Positions 10,129 to 20,099 are shown, numbered from the stretch's first letter. The stretch: DNA of 64,000 bases from Candidatus Gastranaerophilales bacterium (GCA_944322545.1 CALUPF010000033.1:62001-126000), one strand, 5' to 3'. The notes: generated by a model from the sequence alone, not told the origin. Translations and numbers: made by a program.

Positions 10129-11505
10129 ATGATAATAACTAATTATAATTATTACCTGCAGCCTAAACTTTACACACAAAAAATAAACAAACCTAACTAT
10201 GCTCAATCTGCACCTACACAGACAAAACCAACACACTTAAGCCAAGCGACTTTCAATCCTTTCTTACATTTTCATCCTTCATTTGGGCTTGAGAAATTTG
10301 ACACAAAAGAAATCCTAAAAAAACAGGATGAATCAGGGGAATATGAAATCAACCTTTCAGACATATCAGATGAAATCCCAACTGGGTTTGAAAATATATT
10401 TTCTGATAAAACGGCAAATGTTGTAGGAGCAGGAAACATCTACACCAGCTTTTTGGGGCTAGGGAAAATAATTAATTTTTATTATGACAAAAACAACGAG
10501 ATTAATATCTTTGACCCAAAGCTGATTGATGAAAAAGAGCCAAGTAATAAAATACTTATAGGATATCATTTTCTTAAAGCCATAAAAGATATCTGCAAAG
10601 GTTCAGCCTTCATAATTTCTCCTCACAAATTCCATTCATCACAACTTGAAGAACTTGCACAAAAAGAGATTTTAGATGGTGTATACACAGACAAACCTAT
10701 GTGTATCAACAAACGAGAACTAAATAACATTGATAACATTGTTACCAAAACAAACACACCACTTTATTTTGGAGATTTCTTTTTCTTCTCTCAAATTCCG
10801 GCATTGAGACTGATGGGTGTTCCTATGCCTTATAAAGACGCAATCACAATACAGTTTGATAAAACAAAGGATAAAAAATTCACAAACTCAATTAAAACGG
10901 CAACCCCATTATATAAAGAAGATCAGATAAAAAAAGTAACCTGCAAAACAATTGAAAAATGCACAGATGATTTCTTAAAAAGAAAGTGGTTGCAAGAAAA
11001 AGAAAATGGTGGTGGAGTAATTTTAGATTTACAGGTACATATTTCGAATTTACTAAACCTAATGGGACTAGAATTAACAAAAATAAATTCTATAACAGCA
11101 GAAAAGTTTGAAAACGGTTCATTTAGACCTGTCACCAAAACAGAAGCTGAAGACAGAGCTGTCATTAAGGGCAAGCTAAATGACAAAATCCCAGTTTACA
11201 TGGAAACTGCACAATTCATGAATGAAAGAGACAACTCTATTATTTTTGAAATGAAAGATGGAAAAAAACTAAAAATTTACACTGATGTTTTTGATAAAAA
11301 AGTTGAGCTCATCGACAGAAACGGAAAAGTTCAAGCTAGGGCATATACGATAGCTATGCCATACTCTTTGATGTTCCACCATGTTCAAAAAAGTTTTGAA
11401 GACAAAAAAGCTAATAGAACCCCCATGTTTTACGATATCCAAAGAAAAACAATGAAACAACTTTTCGCAATGCAAGAGCTTATTGACGAACAATCTAAAG
11501 ACTAA
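10129..11505 (+). CDS. Gfo/Idh/MocA-like protein with polar N-terminal extension
   Basis: About 458 residues. The first 60 are polar and proline-rich with no known fold. A Rossmann-like region follows with VVGAGNIYTSF, then IISPHKFHSSQLEELA and DKPMCIN, which match the xxPxxxH...EKP signature of Gfo/Idh/MocA oxidoreductases. GGGVILDLQVHISNLLNLMG matches the GGGxxxDxGxHxxD signature, with glutamine replacing the usual glycine. Nucleotide-dependent oxidoreductase function is inferred; the weak third glycine of the Rossmann motif leaves cofactor use open. Start: ATG 10129 with GAGGA 5 bases upstream, not the TTG at 10126. Monocistronic. Confidence 0.7.
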   Translation: MIITNYNYYLQPKLYTQKINKPNYAQSAPTQTKPTHLSQATFNPFLHFHPSFGLEKFDTKEILKKQDESGEYEINLSDISDEIPTGFENIFSDKTANVVGAGNIYTSFLGLGKIINFYYDKNNEINIFDPKLIDEKEPSNKILIGYHFLKAIKDICKGSAFIISPHKFHSSQLEELAQKEILDGVYTDKPMCINKRELNNIDNIVTKTNTPLYFGDFFFFSQIPALRLMGVPMPYKDAITIQFDKTKDKKFTNSIKTATPLYKEDQIKKVTCKTIEKCTDDFLKRKWLQEKENGGGVILDLQVHISNLLNLMGLELTKINSITAEKFENGSFRPVTKTEAEDRAVIKGKLNDKIPVYMETAQFMNERDNSIIFEMKDGKKLKIYTDVFDKKVELIDRNGKVQARAYTIAMPYSLMFHHVQKSFEDKKANRTPMFYDIQRKTMKQLFAMQELIDEQSKD

Positions 11506-11659
11506 TCAAAACGCCGCATAATATATTTCAAAAAATAAATATTAATCCATTATTAAGGTGATTTTTTAGGATTAAAATTTTGTCAAAATAAGAATAACAA
11601 TAATAACAAATTTCCCCCAAACCCGACTATTACATTAATACATATGAGAGAGTTTAAAG

Positions 11660-11782
11660 ATGAATTTAAATGAAGAATGTTTGCTAAAATACTTGCAAAA
11701 CCCTGATGAGCTAATCGATTTAACCTCATTATTATTAGAATTTAACAAACTGGTGTGTGAAAATAGCTATGGAAAAGTTTAA
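11660..11782 (+). CDS. Small 40-residue ORF overlapping the cyclase start
   Basis: ATG at 11660 follows GAGAGAG by about 7 bases. The 40-codon frame ends with TAA inside the first codons of the next gene, a 14-base overlap with its ATG at 11769. The peptide (starting MNLNEECLLK) is leucine-rich and unlike anything I recognise. The arrangement suggests translational coupling or a leader peptide; it may also be chance. Confidence 0.45.
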   Translation: MNLNEECLLKYLQNPDELIDLTSLLLEFNKLVCENSYGKV

Positions 11783-13625
11783 AAAATTAATCAATGACAA
11801 AGCATTTTTTAAATATTTGCTTTATACAATATACATAATCATAACAGTAGGTCTTCTTTTCAGTCTTTTATCCCAATCATACATAAGAAATTTCTTTGCA
11901 ACCATAGAAAACAAAACTTTTGACGTTCGTCAAAGTCTTTTGGCTCCCTATAAAAAAGTCAACAAAGACATTGTAATAATTTCTGTTGATGAAGAAAGTT
12001 ATGAATACCTTTTTGGAAAATATGGCGAATGGCCTATTTCAAGAGGAATATATGCAGATTTAATTACATATCTTGAAAAACAAAACCCATCTGCTATTGC
12101 GTTTGATTTAATGTTTGTTAAATCTTTAAAAAGCAGCCTAAATGAGGATAATAAACTAGCTAATAACATCGCAAAATATGACAATGTTTTCACTTCAATC
12201 AATTTTGACAACCAATCATTTGATTTGCGAAAACCAATCGACTTACCGAACAACTTAAAAGCAAAAGTCGATAACAAATCAAAAGTCAACTTCAAAAACG
12301 AATACCTAGAATTCACTAATTGCAGAGCAATAATAAATCAAATATTAAACTCAACATCAAATATTGGACACATAAACATTATCAGAGAAAACGATGGAAT
12401 AGCAAGAGATTTGCCTCCATTCGTTGTTTACAAAAATGATTATTATCCACACCTAGCATTAAAAGTTGCATTAAAATACCTTGAAAAAAAAGAAGGATAC
12501 AAACAATCTGAATATAAAATAAATAAAAACGGTGAACTTATTTTAGGCAATAGAAAAATGCCTCTGACGCCAAATGGAACAGCTATTTTAAACTGGTATG
12601 GTCCTAGTGGAATGAATAATTCTGATTCTTTTGAATATGTTCCAATGTGGAAAGTCGAAAAAACAATGTATGAAAACAAAAAGCTTATTCCACAAAATTA
12701 TTTTAAAAACAAAATTATATATATAGGAACAAGTGCAACATCTCTATTTGACCTAAAAAGTGTACCAACAGATCGAATATTCCCAGGTGTTGAAATTCAT
12801 ACAACATTTGTGAATAACATTTTAGACAACAATTTCATAAAAAGACTACCAATACATTATGATATCCTAATAAGCCTTTTACTAAGCTTATTCGTAGGGC
12901 TCATTGTAATCAGAAGCGAATCAACTGTAATATCATCGCTAATCGCAATTTTAACAAGCATAATATACGTACTTTGCGCAACAGCAGTTATGTATTTGTT
13001 TAATATTTGGATTGGAATAGTCCTACAAATTGTTTCAATAGTTCTTGTATTTATTGCTGTGTACCTTGCAAAATACATATTAAAATCAAGAGATTTAGAA
13101 TATACATACGCTCTTGCAACTACTGACGGACTAACAGAATTGTATAACCACAGATATTTCCAAGAGCAAATGCTTTTAAATATAGAAACAAGCAAACGTT
13201 ATAACAAACAGTTTTCACTAATAATGATTGATATAGACTTTTTCAAAAAGTTCAATGATACATATGGACATCAATCTGGTGATGCGGTTTTAAGACAAGT
13301 TGCACAAATACTTAAAAAGAACGTAAGAAGCTCAGATATAGTTTGTCGTTATGGTGGAGAAGAAATGTCAATTATCCTCACAAACACAAACTATGATGAA
13401 GCATTAATCACTGCACAAAAAATATGTAATGCAGTTTCTGAAAATCCACTAAAACTAGTAAATGGAAATGATGTCAAAGTTACAATCAGTCTTGGTGTTT
13501 CAACATACCCTCAAAATGGTGAAACAACAGCTGATATGATTAAATTTGCTGATGATTGCTTGTACAAAGCTAAAGAAAATGGAAGAAATCAAGTTGGAAA
13601 CCTTGCTCCAGACAAAGAAAACTAA
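11769..13625 (+). CDS. CHASE2 - transmembrane - GGDEF diguanylate cyclase
   Basis: About 618 residues. The N-terminal membrane helix (about 15-38) is followed by a large extracytoplasmic CHASE2 sensor (IVIISVDEESYEYLF, WPISRGIYADLI, AIAFDLMF, FPGVEIHTTFVNNIL). Three more helices follow near 365-445, then a cytoplasmic GGDEF domain with DGLTELYNHRYF, MIDIDFFKKFND and active-site RYGGEEM. It should make cyclic di-GMP in response to a periplasmic signal. ATG 11769 is chosen; a GTG at 11757 in the same frame is possible. The 3' end overlaps the convergent gene by 4 bases. Confidence 0.93.
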   Translation: MEKFKKLINDKAFFKYLLYTIYIIITVGLLFSLLSQSYIRNFFATIENKTFDVRQSLLAPYKKVNKDIVIISVDEESYEYLFGKYGEWPISRGIYADLITYLEKQNPSAIAFDLMFVKSLKSSLNEDNKLANNIAKYDNVFTSINFDNQSFDLRKPIDLPNNLKAKVDNKSKVNFKNEYLEFTNCRAIINQILNSTSNIGHINIIRENDGIARDLPPFVVYKNDYYPHLALKVALKYLEKKEGYKQSEYKINKNGELILGNRKMPLTPNGTAILNWYGPSGMNNSDSFEYVPMWKVEKTMYENKKLIPQNYFKNKIIYIGTSATSLFDLKSVPTDRIFPGVEIHTTFVNNILDNNFIKRLPIHYDILISLLLSLFVGLIVIRSESTVISSLIAILTSIIYVLCATAVMYLFNIWIGIVLQIVSIVLVFIAVYLAKYILKSRDLEYTYALATTDGLTELYNHRYFQEQMLLNIETSKRYNKQFSLIMIDIDFFKKFNDTYGHQSGDAVLRQVAQILKKNVRSSDIVCRYGGEEMSIILTNTNYDEALITAQKICNAVSENPLKLVNGNDVKVTISLGVSTYPQNGETTADMIKFADDCLYKAKENGRNQVGNLAPDKEN

Positions 13626-14044
13626 AAATTGACATACCTCAAAAGCCTTTTTATCAGACCTTTCATTCCAATTTCATAAGAAATAGGATCATCCTGATAA
13701 TAAGGCTTATAACTTTCTATAATATTTTGAGGAAGTGGATTTCCATCTTTGAAAGCAAAAGCAATCATTTCCAAAAGTTCAATTTGCTGATTGTTGTAAT
13801 CGATGTCTTTTGCCCTAATATCTTCATCTGCTTCATAATGACACAAAGCATGCCATGCAGCATGAATAGAAGGATCTTCACATCCTTTAGGAAAAAGAAG
13901 AAGCCCTCTTTTCACGCTGATTCTTTCAGTTAACACAGAAATAATTATATTCCCAACAAACTGCCTGTCTTTTGAGTAATCAACTACTTTAGGGGCTTTT
14001 ACTTCTTTTATTTTTTCTTTAAATTTTTCTATTAAACTATACAA
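13622..14044 (-). CDS. Unknown 140-residue protein in BlaI-type operon
   Basis: Not recognised. No signal peptide or membrane segment. Central phrase HAAWHALCHYEADEDIR (about 62-78) has closely spaced His and Cys that could bind metal. The start overlaps the end of the BlaI-family gene by 8 bases, so the two are co-translated and probably functionally linked. It is not the BlaR1/MecR1 membrane sensor that usually partners BlaI. Confidence 0.65.
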   Translation of the reverse strand: MYSLIEKFKEKIKEVKAPKVVDYSKDRQFVGNIIISVLTERISVKRGLLLFPKGCEDPSIHAAWHALCHYEADEDIRAKDIDYNNQQIELLEMIAFAFKDGNPLPQNIIESYKPYYQDDPISYEIGMKGLIKRLLRYVNF

Positions 14045-14387
14045 GTTCCGCAGTTCTGCATTCCTTTTTTATTGCATCCATCAATGAATTCATGTCATTG
14101 TTAAAATACTGACTAGCCAACCTTTTTATAGCCTTTTGAGCCATTTCATCACGAGATGAAACGGTTTTATAAAAGAACTTTTTACCTTGTTTATATCTAA
14201 CCAACATATTTTTATCAACAAGTCTATCCATAACTGTTTTCACAGTTGTATAAGCTCTTGATGACTCAGCATTTCTGTTTATAGACTCTTGTACTTCATT
14301 AACAGAAACGTCGTCTTCAGATATATCTTCTAACATCCAAATTGTTTTTAAAATTTCATTTTCCAAACTACCGTGAGTATAATTCAT
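14037..14387 (-). CDS. BlaI/MecI/CopY-family transcriptional repressor
   Basis: 116 residues with a winged helix in about the first 80: GSLENEILKTIW, VQESINR, YTTVKTVMDRLVDKNML, then KFFYKTVSSRDEMAQKAI and a C-terminal dimerisation helix. These are the hallmarks of Penicillinase_R repressors, which bind paired half sites as dimers. First gene of a two-gene unit. No BlaR1 protease gene is nearby, so the inducing signal is unknown. Confidence 0.88.
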   Translation of the reverse strand: MNYTHGSLENEILKTIWMLEDISEDDVSVNEVQESINRNAESSRAYTTVKTVMDRLVDKNMLVRYKQGKKFFYKTVSSRDEMAQKAIKRLASQYFNNDMNSLMDAIKKECRTAELV

Positions 14388-14495
14388 TTTCTTTCCTTTT
14401 TTCGTCTACAATTACGTTTATAGTAATACAAAAACAAATAAAATTAAACAATATAAAACATAAAAATACTATGTTATTTATAAAATTATTAAATT

Positions 14496-14777
14496 CTATT
14501 TATCCCTAAAAATAGGCCCTAGGTCTATTTCTTCATATCCACCGCCAAGATTGATAACATTTCCTTTCATCGTTGCATGTGATGATTCTTGTTGTGGGGA
14601 ATGAATTCTTTTTGAGGAAGTAGCAACTTTTGACTCCATTGCTCCGGTAAAATCGCTACTGTGAATAACAACCCCGCTTTTAGCATTTATTACAGGTTTA
14701 TTATCCTTTTTACAGCCTGTGCAAAATATCACAAAACAGCAAATTAAGCATATAAAACCGTAACGAAAAACGTTCAT
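14496..14777 (-). CDS. Small predicted lipoprotein
   Basis: 93 residues from ATG 14777, which has AGGTGAT just upstream (an earlier in-frame ATG at 14795 lacks one). A hydrophobic signal with lipobox FCTGC predicts lipidation at Cys22 or so. The rest is short, polar and unrecognised. It lies upstream of the BlaI-type operon on the same strand, about 108 bases away, and might be its regulatory target. Confidence 0.7.
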   Translation of the reverse strand: MNVFRYGFICLICCFVIFCTGCKKDNKPVINAKSGVVIHSSDFTGAMESKVATSSKRIHSPQQESSHATMKGNVINLGGGYEEIDLGPIFRDK

Positions 14778-14827
14778 TTTATCACCTGTTAACACACTTT
14801 ACCGAAAAGTTACTACTACCATTATAG

Positions 14828-14852
14828 CATAGTATTTTTAAAATGCACTATG
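14828..14852. promoter_or_regulatory. Candidate operator: CATAGT / ACTATG inverted repeat
   Basis: Six-base perfect inverted repeat CATAGT (14828-14833) and ACTATG (14847-14852) separated by 13 AT-rich bases, in the divergent region between the lipoprotein and ade. A related TACTATG occurs near 14468 beside the lipoprotein stop. BlaI-family repressors bind dyads of similar half-site style; assignment is speculative. Confidence 0.3.
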
Positions 14853-14950
14853 TTTTATAAAAAAATCATACTTTCAGTTGAAATTATTGTATAATACAAA
14901 ATAAACTTAATCCAAGTTTGAATACTTAAAATCATTTAAAGGGCAAAACA

Positions 14951-16687
14951 TTGAAAAATATAACTCAATCATCTAATCTTGAAAAAATCATAAAAGTCGC
15001 AAAAGGTGAAATACCTGCTGATCTTGTTATTAAAAATGCAAAAGTAATTAACGTATTATCTGAAGAAATTCACGAAGCAGATGTTGCAATTGTTGGCGAC
15101 ATAATCGCCGGAGTAGCTAAAGATTACAAGGGACTAGAAGAAATAGATGCAAAAGGAATGTATTTATCCCCATCTTTTATTGACGGACACGTACATCTTG
15201 AAAGTTCAATGTTAATGCCATCTGAGTTTGCTAAAATGGTAGTTCCTTCGGGAACAACTACAGTTATTGCTGACCCACATGAAATTTCAAACGTAATGGG
15301 TCTACAAGGTATAAGCTTCATGCGAGAAGCCACAAAAAATCTGCCCTTAGACGTTTATATGATGCTGCCATCTTGTGTTCCAGCGACATCATTAGAAACT
15401 TCAGGTGTTGACCTAAACAGTTATGATCTTGCGCTTTTAATTGATGCTCCTTGGGTTTTAGGAATTGCAGAGATGATGAACTTCCCTGGAGTTGTCAATC
15501 AGGATGCCAGTGTTTTAAGCAAAATCAAACTCGGACTTGAAAAAGACAAACGTATAGACGGACATGCTCCCCATCTTAGCGGCAAAGACTTATGCGCATA
15601 TATAGCAGCGGGCGTTCGTTCAGACCATGAATGCACAACTAAAGAAGAAGCTATTGAAAAGCTAAGACTAGGCATGTATCTGATGATTCGTGAAGCAACA
15701 GGAGCAAGAGATTTAGAAGCTTTAATCCCTGTTTTAAAAACAGTAAACACAAGAAAATGTATGTTCGTGACTGATGACAGACATCCTAAACACTTGGCAA
15801 AACATATTTCGCGAATGGTTAAAAAAGCTGTCAAAAATGGTATTGATCCAATTAAAGCAATCCAAATGGCATCATTAAACACAGCTGAATATTTCAACCT
15901 ACAAAACTTAGGTGCAATTGCCCCAGGATACAAAGCAGATATTGCAATATTCGAAAACCTTGAAAATTTTGAACCTCATATGGTATTTAAAGACGGAAAA
16001 AAAATTGCACAAAATGGCAAAATGCTAATTGACACAAATGCTTTTAAAGCTCCAACATTAAGAGGTTCTGTCAACATAAAATACTTGTATAAAGAAGACT
16101 TACAAATAAAAGTTCCAGAAGGTAAATCAAAAGTAAAAACAATAAATGTTATACCAAAACAACTTATTACAAAACAAACTATAGAACTACCTAAAATTGA
16201 AAATGGTTATGCAATAGCTGATACCCAAAACGATTTGTTAAAAATCGCAGTTATAGAACGTCACAAAGCGACAGGCAACATCGGTTTAGGCTTTGTTAAA
16301 GGCTTTGGGCTAAAATCTGGTGCAATCGCATCTACTGTTGCTCATGATTCTCACAATATGATAGTTATAGGCACTAATGATGACGATATTTACTACGCAG
16401 CTGTTGAACTAGTTAAATCTCAAGGCGGTAAAATCATTGTTGAAAACGGTAAAACTCTAGCTCACCTAAAACTTCCTATTGCTGGACTTATGTCAGACAA
16501 GCCAAATGAAGAAGTTCAACAAAAAATTGCAGAGCTAGATTTAGCAGCGAAAAAAATCGGCTGTAAAATAGATGAGCCATTTATGAGTATGGCGTTTTTG
16601 TCATTATCAGTTATTCCTGAACTAAAAATTACAGACAAAGGATTAATTGACGTAAATAAGTTTGAAGTAACTGATTTATTTGTATAA
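14951..16687 (+). CDS. ade: Adenine deaminase
   Basis: Converts adenine to hypoxanthine and ammonia in purine salvage. 578 residues, amidohydrolase superfamily. The metal-binding motif is DGHVHLESS near 77-85; further motifs are ADPHEISNVMG and GHAPHLSG. The C-terminal Adenine_deam_C domain has VAHDSHNMIVIG and ends MSMAFLSLSVIPELK. It starts with TTG at 14951 behind AAAGGG. uvrC follows after 20 bases. Confidence 0.97.
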   Translation: MKNITQSSNLEKIIKVAKGEIPADLVIKNAKVINVLSEEIHEADVAIVGDIIAGVAKDYKGLEEIDAKGMYLSPSFIDGHVHLESSMLMPSEFAKMVVPSGTTTVIADPHEISNVMGLQGISFMREATKNLPLDVYMMLPSCVPATSLETSGVDLNSYDLALLIDAPWVLGIAEMMNFPGVVNQDASVLSKIKLGLEKDKRIDGHAPHLSGKDLCAYIAAGVRSDHECTTKEEAIEKLRLGMYLMIREATGARDLEALIPVLKTVNTRKCMFVTDDRHPKHLAKHISRMVKKAVKNGIDPIKAIQMASLNTAEYFNLQNLGAIAPGYKADIAIFENLENFEPHMVFKDGKKIAQNGKMLIDTNAFKAPTLRGSVNIKYLYKEDLQIKVPEGKSKVKTINVIPKQLITKQTIELPKIENGYAIADTQNDLLKIAVIERHKATGNIGLGFVKGFGLKSGAIASTVAHDSHNMIVIGTNDDDIYYAAVELVKSQGGKIIVENGKTLAHLKLPIAGLMSDKPNEEVQQKIAELDLAAKKIGCKIDEPFMSMAFLSLSVIPELKITDKGLIDVNKFEVTDLFV

Positions 16688-16707
16688 AACAAGGTTAAAA
16701 TAACAAT

Positions 16708-18561
16708 ATGGCGACCGACAAATTAAAAGAAGAAGTTAAACAGACACTATCCATTCTCCCTGAATTAAGCGGTTCATATCAGTTTTTTGATGAGAATGGT
16801 GAAATAATTTATGTTGGAAAAGCCAAAAACCTAAAAAGAAGAGTTTATAGCTATTTTAATAAACACCACGACTCACCAAAACTAAAAATAATGGTGCCAC
16901 AAATAGCAAAAATACAATTCATTGTCACGGACAGTGAAGTAGAAGCGCTAATTTTAGAATCACATCTCATAAAAAAACATAAGCCAAAGTATAATGTACT
17001 TTTAAAAGATGACAAAAAATTCCCATATTTTGTAATTACAGAAGAAGAATATCCAAGAATAATAGTTGCAAGAAAATCAAATAAAAACAAAATCAAAGGC
17101 AAATATTTTGGCCCATATACAGATTCAAGAGCAATGTATGCTACTTTAGACTTGATAAAAAAGCTGTTCCCACTAAAACAATGCAAAAATCCAAAATTCA
17201 AAGATCGTCCTTGTCTGTATTATCACATAGGCAGATGTATGGCACCTTGTCAAAAGCTGATTTCACCTGAAGATTACAAAAAAATACTCAAAAACGTGGA
17301 GCTATTTCTTTCCGGTAAACAAAAAGAACTTGTCACTGCACTGCAAAAAGAAATGGAAAAATTTGCAGCAAAAGAAGAGTTTGAAAAAGCAGCAAGATAT
17401 CGTGACAGCTGGCTGGATGTTCAAAAAACTATGGAACATCAAAAAGTTGTTTTTGAAAACACAAACATAAATCAAGACATCGCATCTGTTTATTTTGAAG
17501 GAAATCTTTTTGTCGTTTCAATGCTGCAAATAAGACAAGGTAGGTTAACAGACAAAAAAGATTTTCAATTCTCTAATACTGATGGAAATCTTTCAAACGA
17601 AGCTGAAGTTTTATCTACATTCTTAAAAGAATACTACACAATGGTGTCAGAGGTTGAAATTCCTTCGACTATTGTACTTCCAAAACTTTTAGAAAAAGAA
17701 GATGTCGAACTTTATTCAAAATGGCTGTCCGATAAAGCTGAAAAAACGATCAAAATAACTGACGCTTCAACAAAACGAAACATTGAACTTTTGAACCTTG
17801 CTCAAAAAAATGCCAAATTCTACTTTGAAAAAGTAAAACTAGAAAAACTCACAGAAATTCAAAGAGATTACAATGAAGTAGGTAGTTATATCCAAGAAAA
17901 ATTAGGACTCTCAAAATTCCCATACATTGTAGAATGTTTTGATATTTCTCATATTCAAGGTACAAACACAGTAGCGTCAATGGTTACGTTTGAAAACGGG
18001 CTCCCTAAAAAATCCAAGTACAGAAAATTCAAGGTTAAATCAACAGAATCAAAACCTGATGATTTCAAATCATTGCAAGAAGTTGTAGAAAGAAGATATT
18101 TCGGCAAATTAACAGAAACGCTTCCAATGCCTGATTTAATAATCATAGATGGAGGTAAAGGACAATTATCATCAGTTATGGAAATTTTTGACGCGCATGA
18201 TTTTCATCCTGACGTCGTATCATTAGCTAAAAGGCTTGAAGAGGTTTTCAAGCCTCATGAATCAAACCCAGTTATATTTCCAATAAACTCACCTGCGCTT
18301 TATTTCTTCCAAAGAATAAGAGATGAAGCCCACAGATTCGCCATTACTTTCCATCGGAAACTAAGAGGACAAAAAGCAACAGAGTCTATTTTAGACGAAA
18401 TCAAGGGTCTTTCTAAACAAAATAAAGAAATACTAATCAAAGAATTCAAAGATATAAAACACATCTCACAAGCAAGCTACGAGCAGCTTTGCGAGAAAGT
18501 CAACAAACGTTGTGCCAAAGCTGTGTACAACTTTTTCAATCCGAATATTCAAATTGATTAG
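16708..18561 (+). CDS. uvrC: Excinuclease ABC subunit C
   Basis: Makes both incisions in nucleotide excision repair. The 617 residues contain the GIY-YIG nuclease (about 20-100: GSYQFFDENGEIIYVGKAKNLKRRV) and four Cys near 167-187 (CKNP...CLYYHIGRCMAPC). A UVR helix pair is near 210-245, the RNase H-like second nuclease follows (ECFDISHIQGTNTVASMV, LIIIDGGKGQL), and a C-terminal helix-hairpin-helix. Probably in one transcript with ade. Convergent with the spermidine-synthase-like gene, overlapping 4 bases. Confidence 0.97.
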   Translation: MATDKLKEEVKQTLSILPELSGSYQFFDENGEIIYVGKAKNLKRRVYSYFNKHHDSPKLKIMVPQIAKIQFIVTDSEVEALILESHLIKKHKPKYNVLLKDDKKFPYFVITEEEYPRIIVARKSNKNKIKGKYFGPYTDSRAMYATLDLIKKLFPLKQCKNPKFKDRPCLYYHIGRCMAPCQKLISPEDYKKILKNVELFLSGKQKELVTALQKEMEKFAAKEEFEKAARYRDSWLDVQKTMEHQKVVFENTNINQDIASVYFEGNLFVVSMLQIRQGRLTDKKDFQFSNTDGNLSNEAEVLSTFLKEYYTMVSEVEIPSTIVLPKLLEKEDVELYSKWLSDKAEKTIKITDASTKRNIELLNLAQKNAKFYFEKVKLEKLTEIQRDYNEVGSYIQEKLGLSKFPYIVECFDISHIQGTNTVASMVTFENGLPKKSKYRKFKVKSTESKPDDFKSLQEVVERRYFGKLTETLPMPDLIIIDGGKGQLSSVMEIFDAHDFHPDVVSLAKRLEEVFKPHESNPVIFPINSPALYFFQRIRDEAHRFAITFHRKLRGQKATESILDEIKGLSKQNKEILIKEFKDIKHISQASYEQLCEKVNKRCAKAVYNFFNPNIQID

Positions 18562-20099
18562 TTCCAATATCTCCAGCCTTGCAAATAGTAGTCTAATATT
18601 GCAGGCTTATCTAATGTTGAATATTTGATATTGTCTCTTATGATGTCTTTTTCAATAACAAATGCTTTTTTGAAAGTTTCTTTATCTAAATATTTAGTTG
18701 GAACAGCCAATTTAAATTTATCTAAATCATATTTAACGTTAGAAGCCATAACAAAGCCCCAGTCACCAAAAGACGGTACATAAACATGATAAGGATATGT
18801 ATATCTAAATCCAGCTGCTTTCAATGTTTCATTCACACACCAGTATGCTTCTGATGAAAAATAAGGACTTGTTGACTGTGAAACTAACAAACCATCTTTA
18901 GAAAGTTTTTTTCTAACAACTTTATAAAACTCTCTGCTATATAATCTAGCCAAAGAAGAATTATTCGGGTCAGGTAAATCAACTATTATCACATCAAAAA
19001 ATTCGTTAGAATTTTCAACATATTTAAACGCATCAGAATTAACAATTTTCACTTTAGGATTAAAAAAGCTGCCTTGATTTAGCTCTTTAACTATTCTGTT
19101 ATATTTAGCAAGGTCTGTCATATCCTTGTCTAAATCAACAACAGTAATATTTTTAACATCTTTGTATTTTAAAAGTTCTCTTGCAGCAAGTCCGTCACCA
19201 CCGCCTAGGACTAGAATATTTTCTTTATGCTTAGCTAATGACATAGGTACGTGAATAAGCAACTCATGGTATCTATGCTCATCAACTGAAGAAAACTGAA
19301 CATTACCGTCTATAAAAAGTCTTATGTCTTCTTTATTTTGAGTCATAACCAATTTTTGATACTTTGTTTGTTTTGAAAAAATCACTCTGTCATCAAAAAT
19401 ATTGTTTTCCCAATATTTCATAAGCCCTTTTGAGCAAACAAAAATACCAATTAATAAAAACAAAATCAAAACAGCTGAAGTTCTAAGCTTAGCACGTCTT
19501 TTAAAAGTAATCTTATCTTTAAACCAATAAAAATTAATTATACCAACTACAAGATTCAAAAGCCCAGCAAAAACAGAACTTTCAAAAATGCCCATCAAAG
19601 GCAAAAGTAAAAACGGAAACGCTAATGTAGCAATAAATGCACCTAAATAATCTAATGACAATACGTTTGAGATGTTGTTTCTCAAATCATAATACTGTTC
19701 CATAATTCTTGTTAATAAAGGAATTTCAAGACCAATCAGTGTTCCAATTGCCATAATCAAAATAAACATGACAGGATAATAAATCGGCTCACACATATAT
19801 GAAAAATACAAAATAGGCACACATAAACCACCAACTATGGCCAAAATAATTTCTATTAATATAAACCAATAGATTAAATTGCTTTTAACAAGCCTAGAAA
19901 CTAACGTACCAAGCCCCATAGCTGTCATTGTGAGCCCAATTACAAGAGAAAACTGTTTTATGCTATCTCCTAAAAAATAAGAAGACACACTTCCTATCAA
20001 AAGCTCATAAATAATCGTGCAAAAACCTACGACAAAAACTGACAACAAAAGAATAACAGACTCTTTTGTTGTCAAAACATGTTTTTTATTTTCCACCAC
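18558..20099 (-). CDS. Membrane-anchored spermidine-synthase-like aminopropyltransferase
   Basis: 513 residues. The first about 215 form roughly seven membrane helices. A class I methyltransferase-fold aminopropyltransferase domain follows: YQKLVMTQ, DGNVQFSSVDEHRYHE, LVLGGGDGLAARE, VDLDKDM and VIIVDLPDP. The DEHRYHE and GGGDG motifs are those of SpeE-like enzymes; the usual catalytic Asp region reads DLPDP. Last gene of the PspA operon. Membrane-bound SpeE-like proteins recur beside PspA/DUF350 genes in many bacteria, but whether they make spermidine or modify something else is unproven. Start GTG, overlapping the preceding gene by 14 bases. Confidence 0.85.
   Translation of the reverse strand: MVENKKHVLTTKESVILLLSVFVVGFCTIIYELLIGSVSSYFLGDSIKQFSLVIGLTMTAMGLGTLVSRLVKSNLIYWFILIEIILAIVGGLCVPILYFSYMCEPIYYPVMFILIMAIGTLIGLEIPLLTRIMEQYYDLRNNISNVLSLDYLGAFIATLAFPFLLLPLMGIFESSVFAGLLNLVVGIINFYWFKDKITFKRRAKLRTSAVLILFLLIGIFVCSKGLMKYWENNIFDDRVIFSKQTKYQKLVMTQNKEDIRLFIDGNVQFSSVDEHRYHELLIHVPMSLAKHKENILVLGGGDGLAARELLKYKDVKNITVVDLDKDMTDLAKYNRIVKELNQGSFFNPKVKIVNSDAFKYVENSNEFFDVIIVDLPDPNNSSLARLYSREFYKVVRKKLSKDGLLVSQSTSPYFSSEAYWCVNETLKAAGFRYTYPYHVYVPSFGDWGFVMASNVKYDLDKFKLAVPTKYLDKETFKKAFVIEKDIIRDNIKYSTLDKPAILDYYLQGWRYWN

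Noticed and set aside
9985-10236. 83-codon minus-strand frame upstream of the kinase
   Set aside because: It overlaps the oxidoreductase-like gene start, is Phe/Lys-rich with no family features, and lacks a ribosome site.
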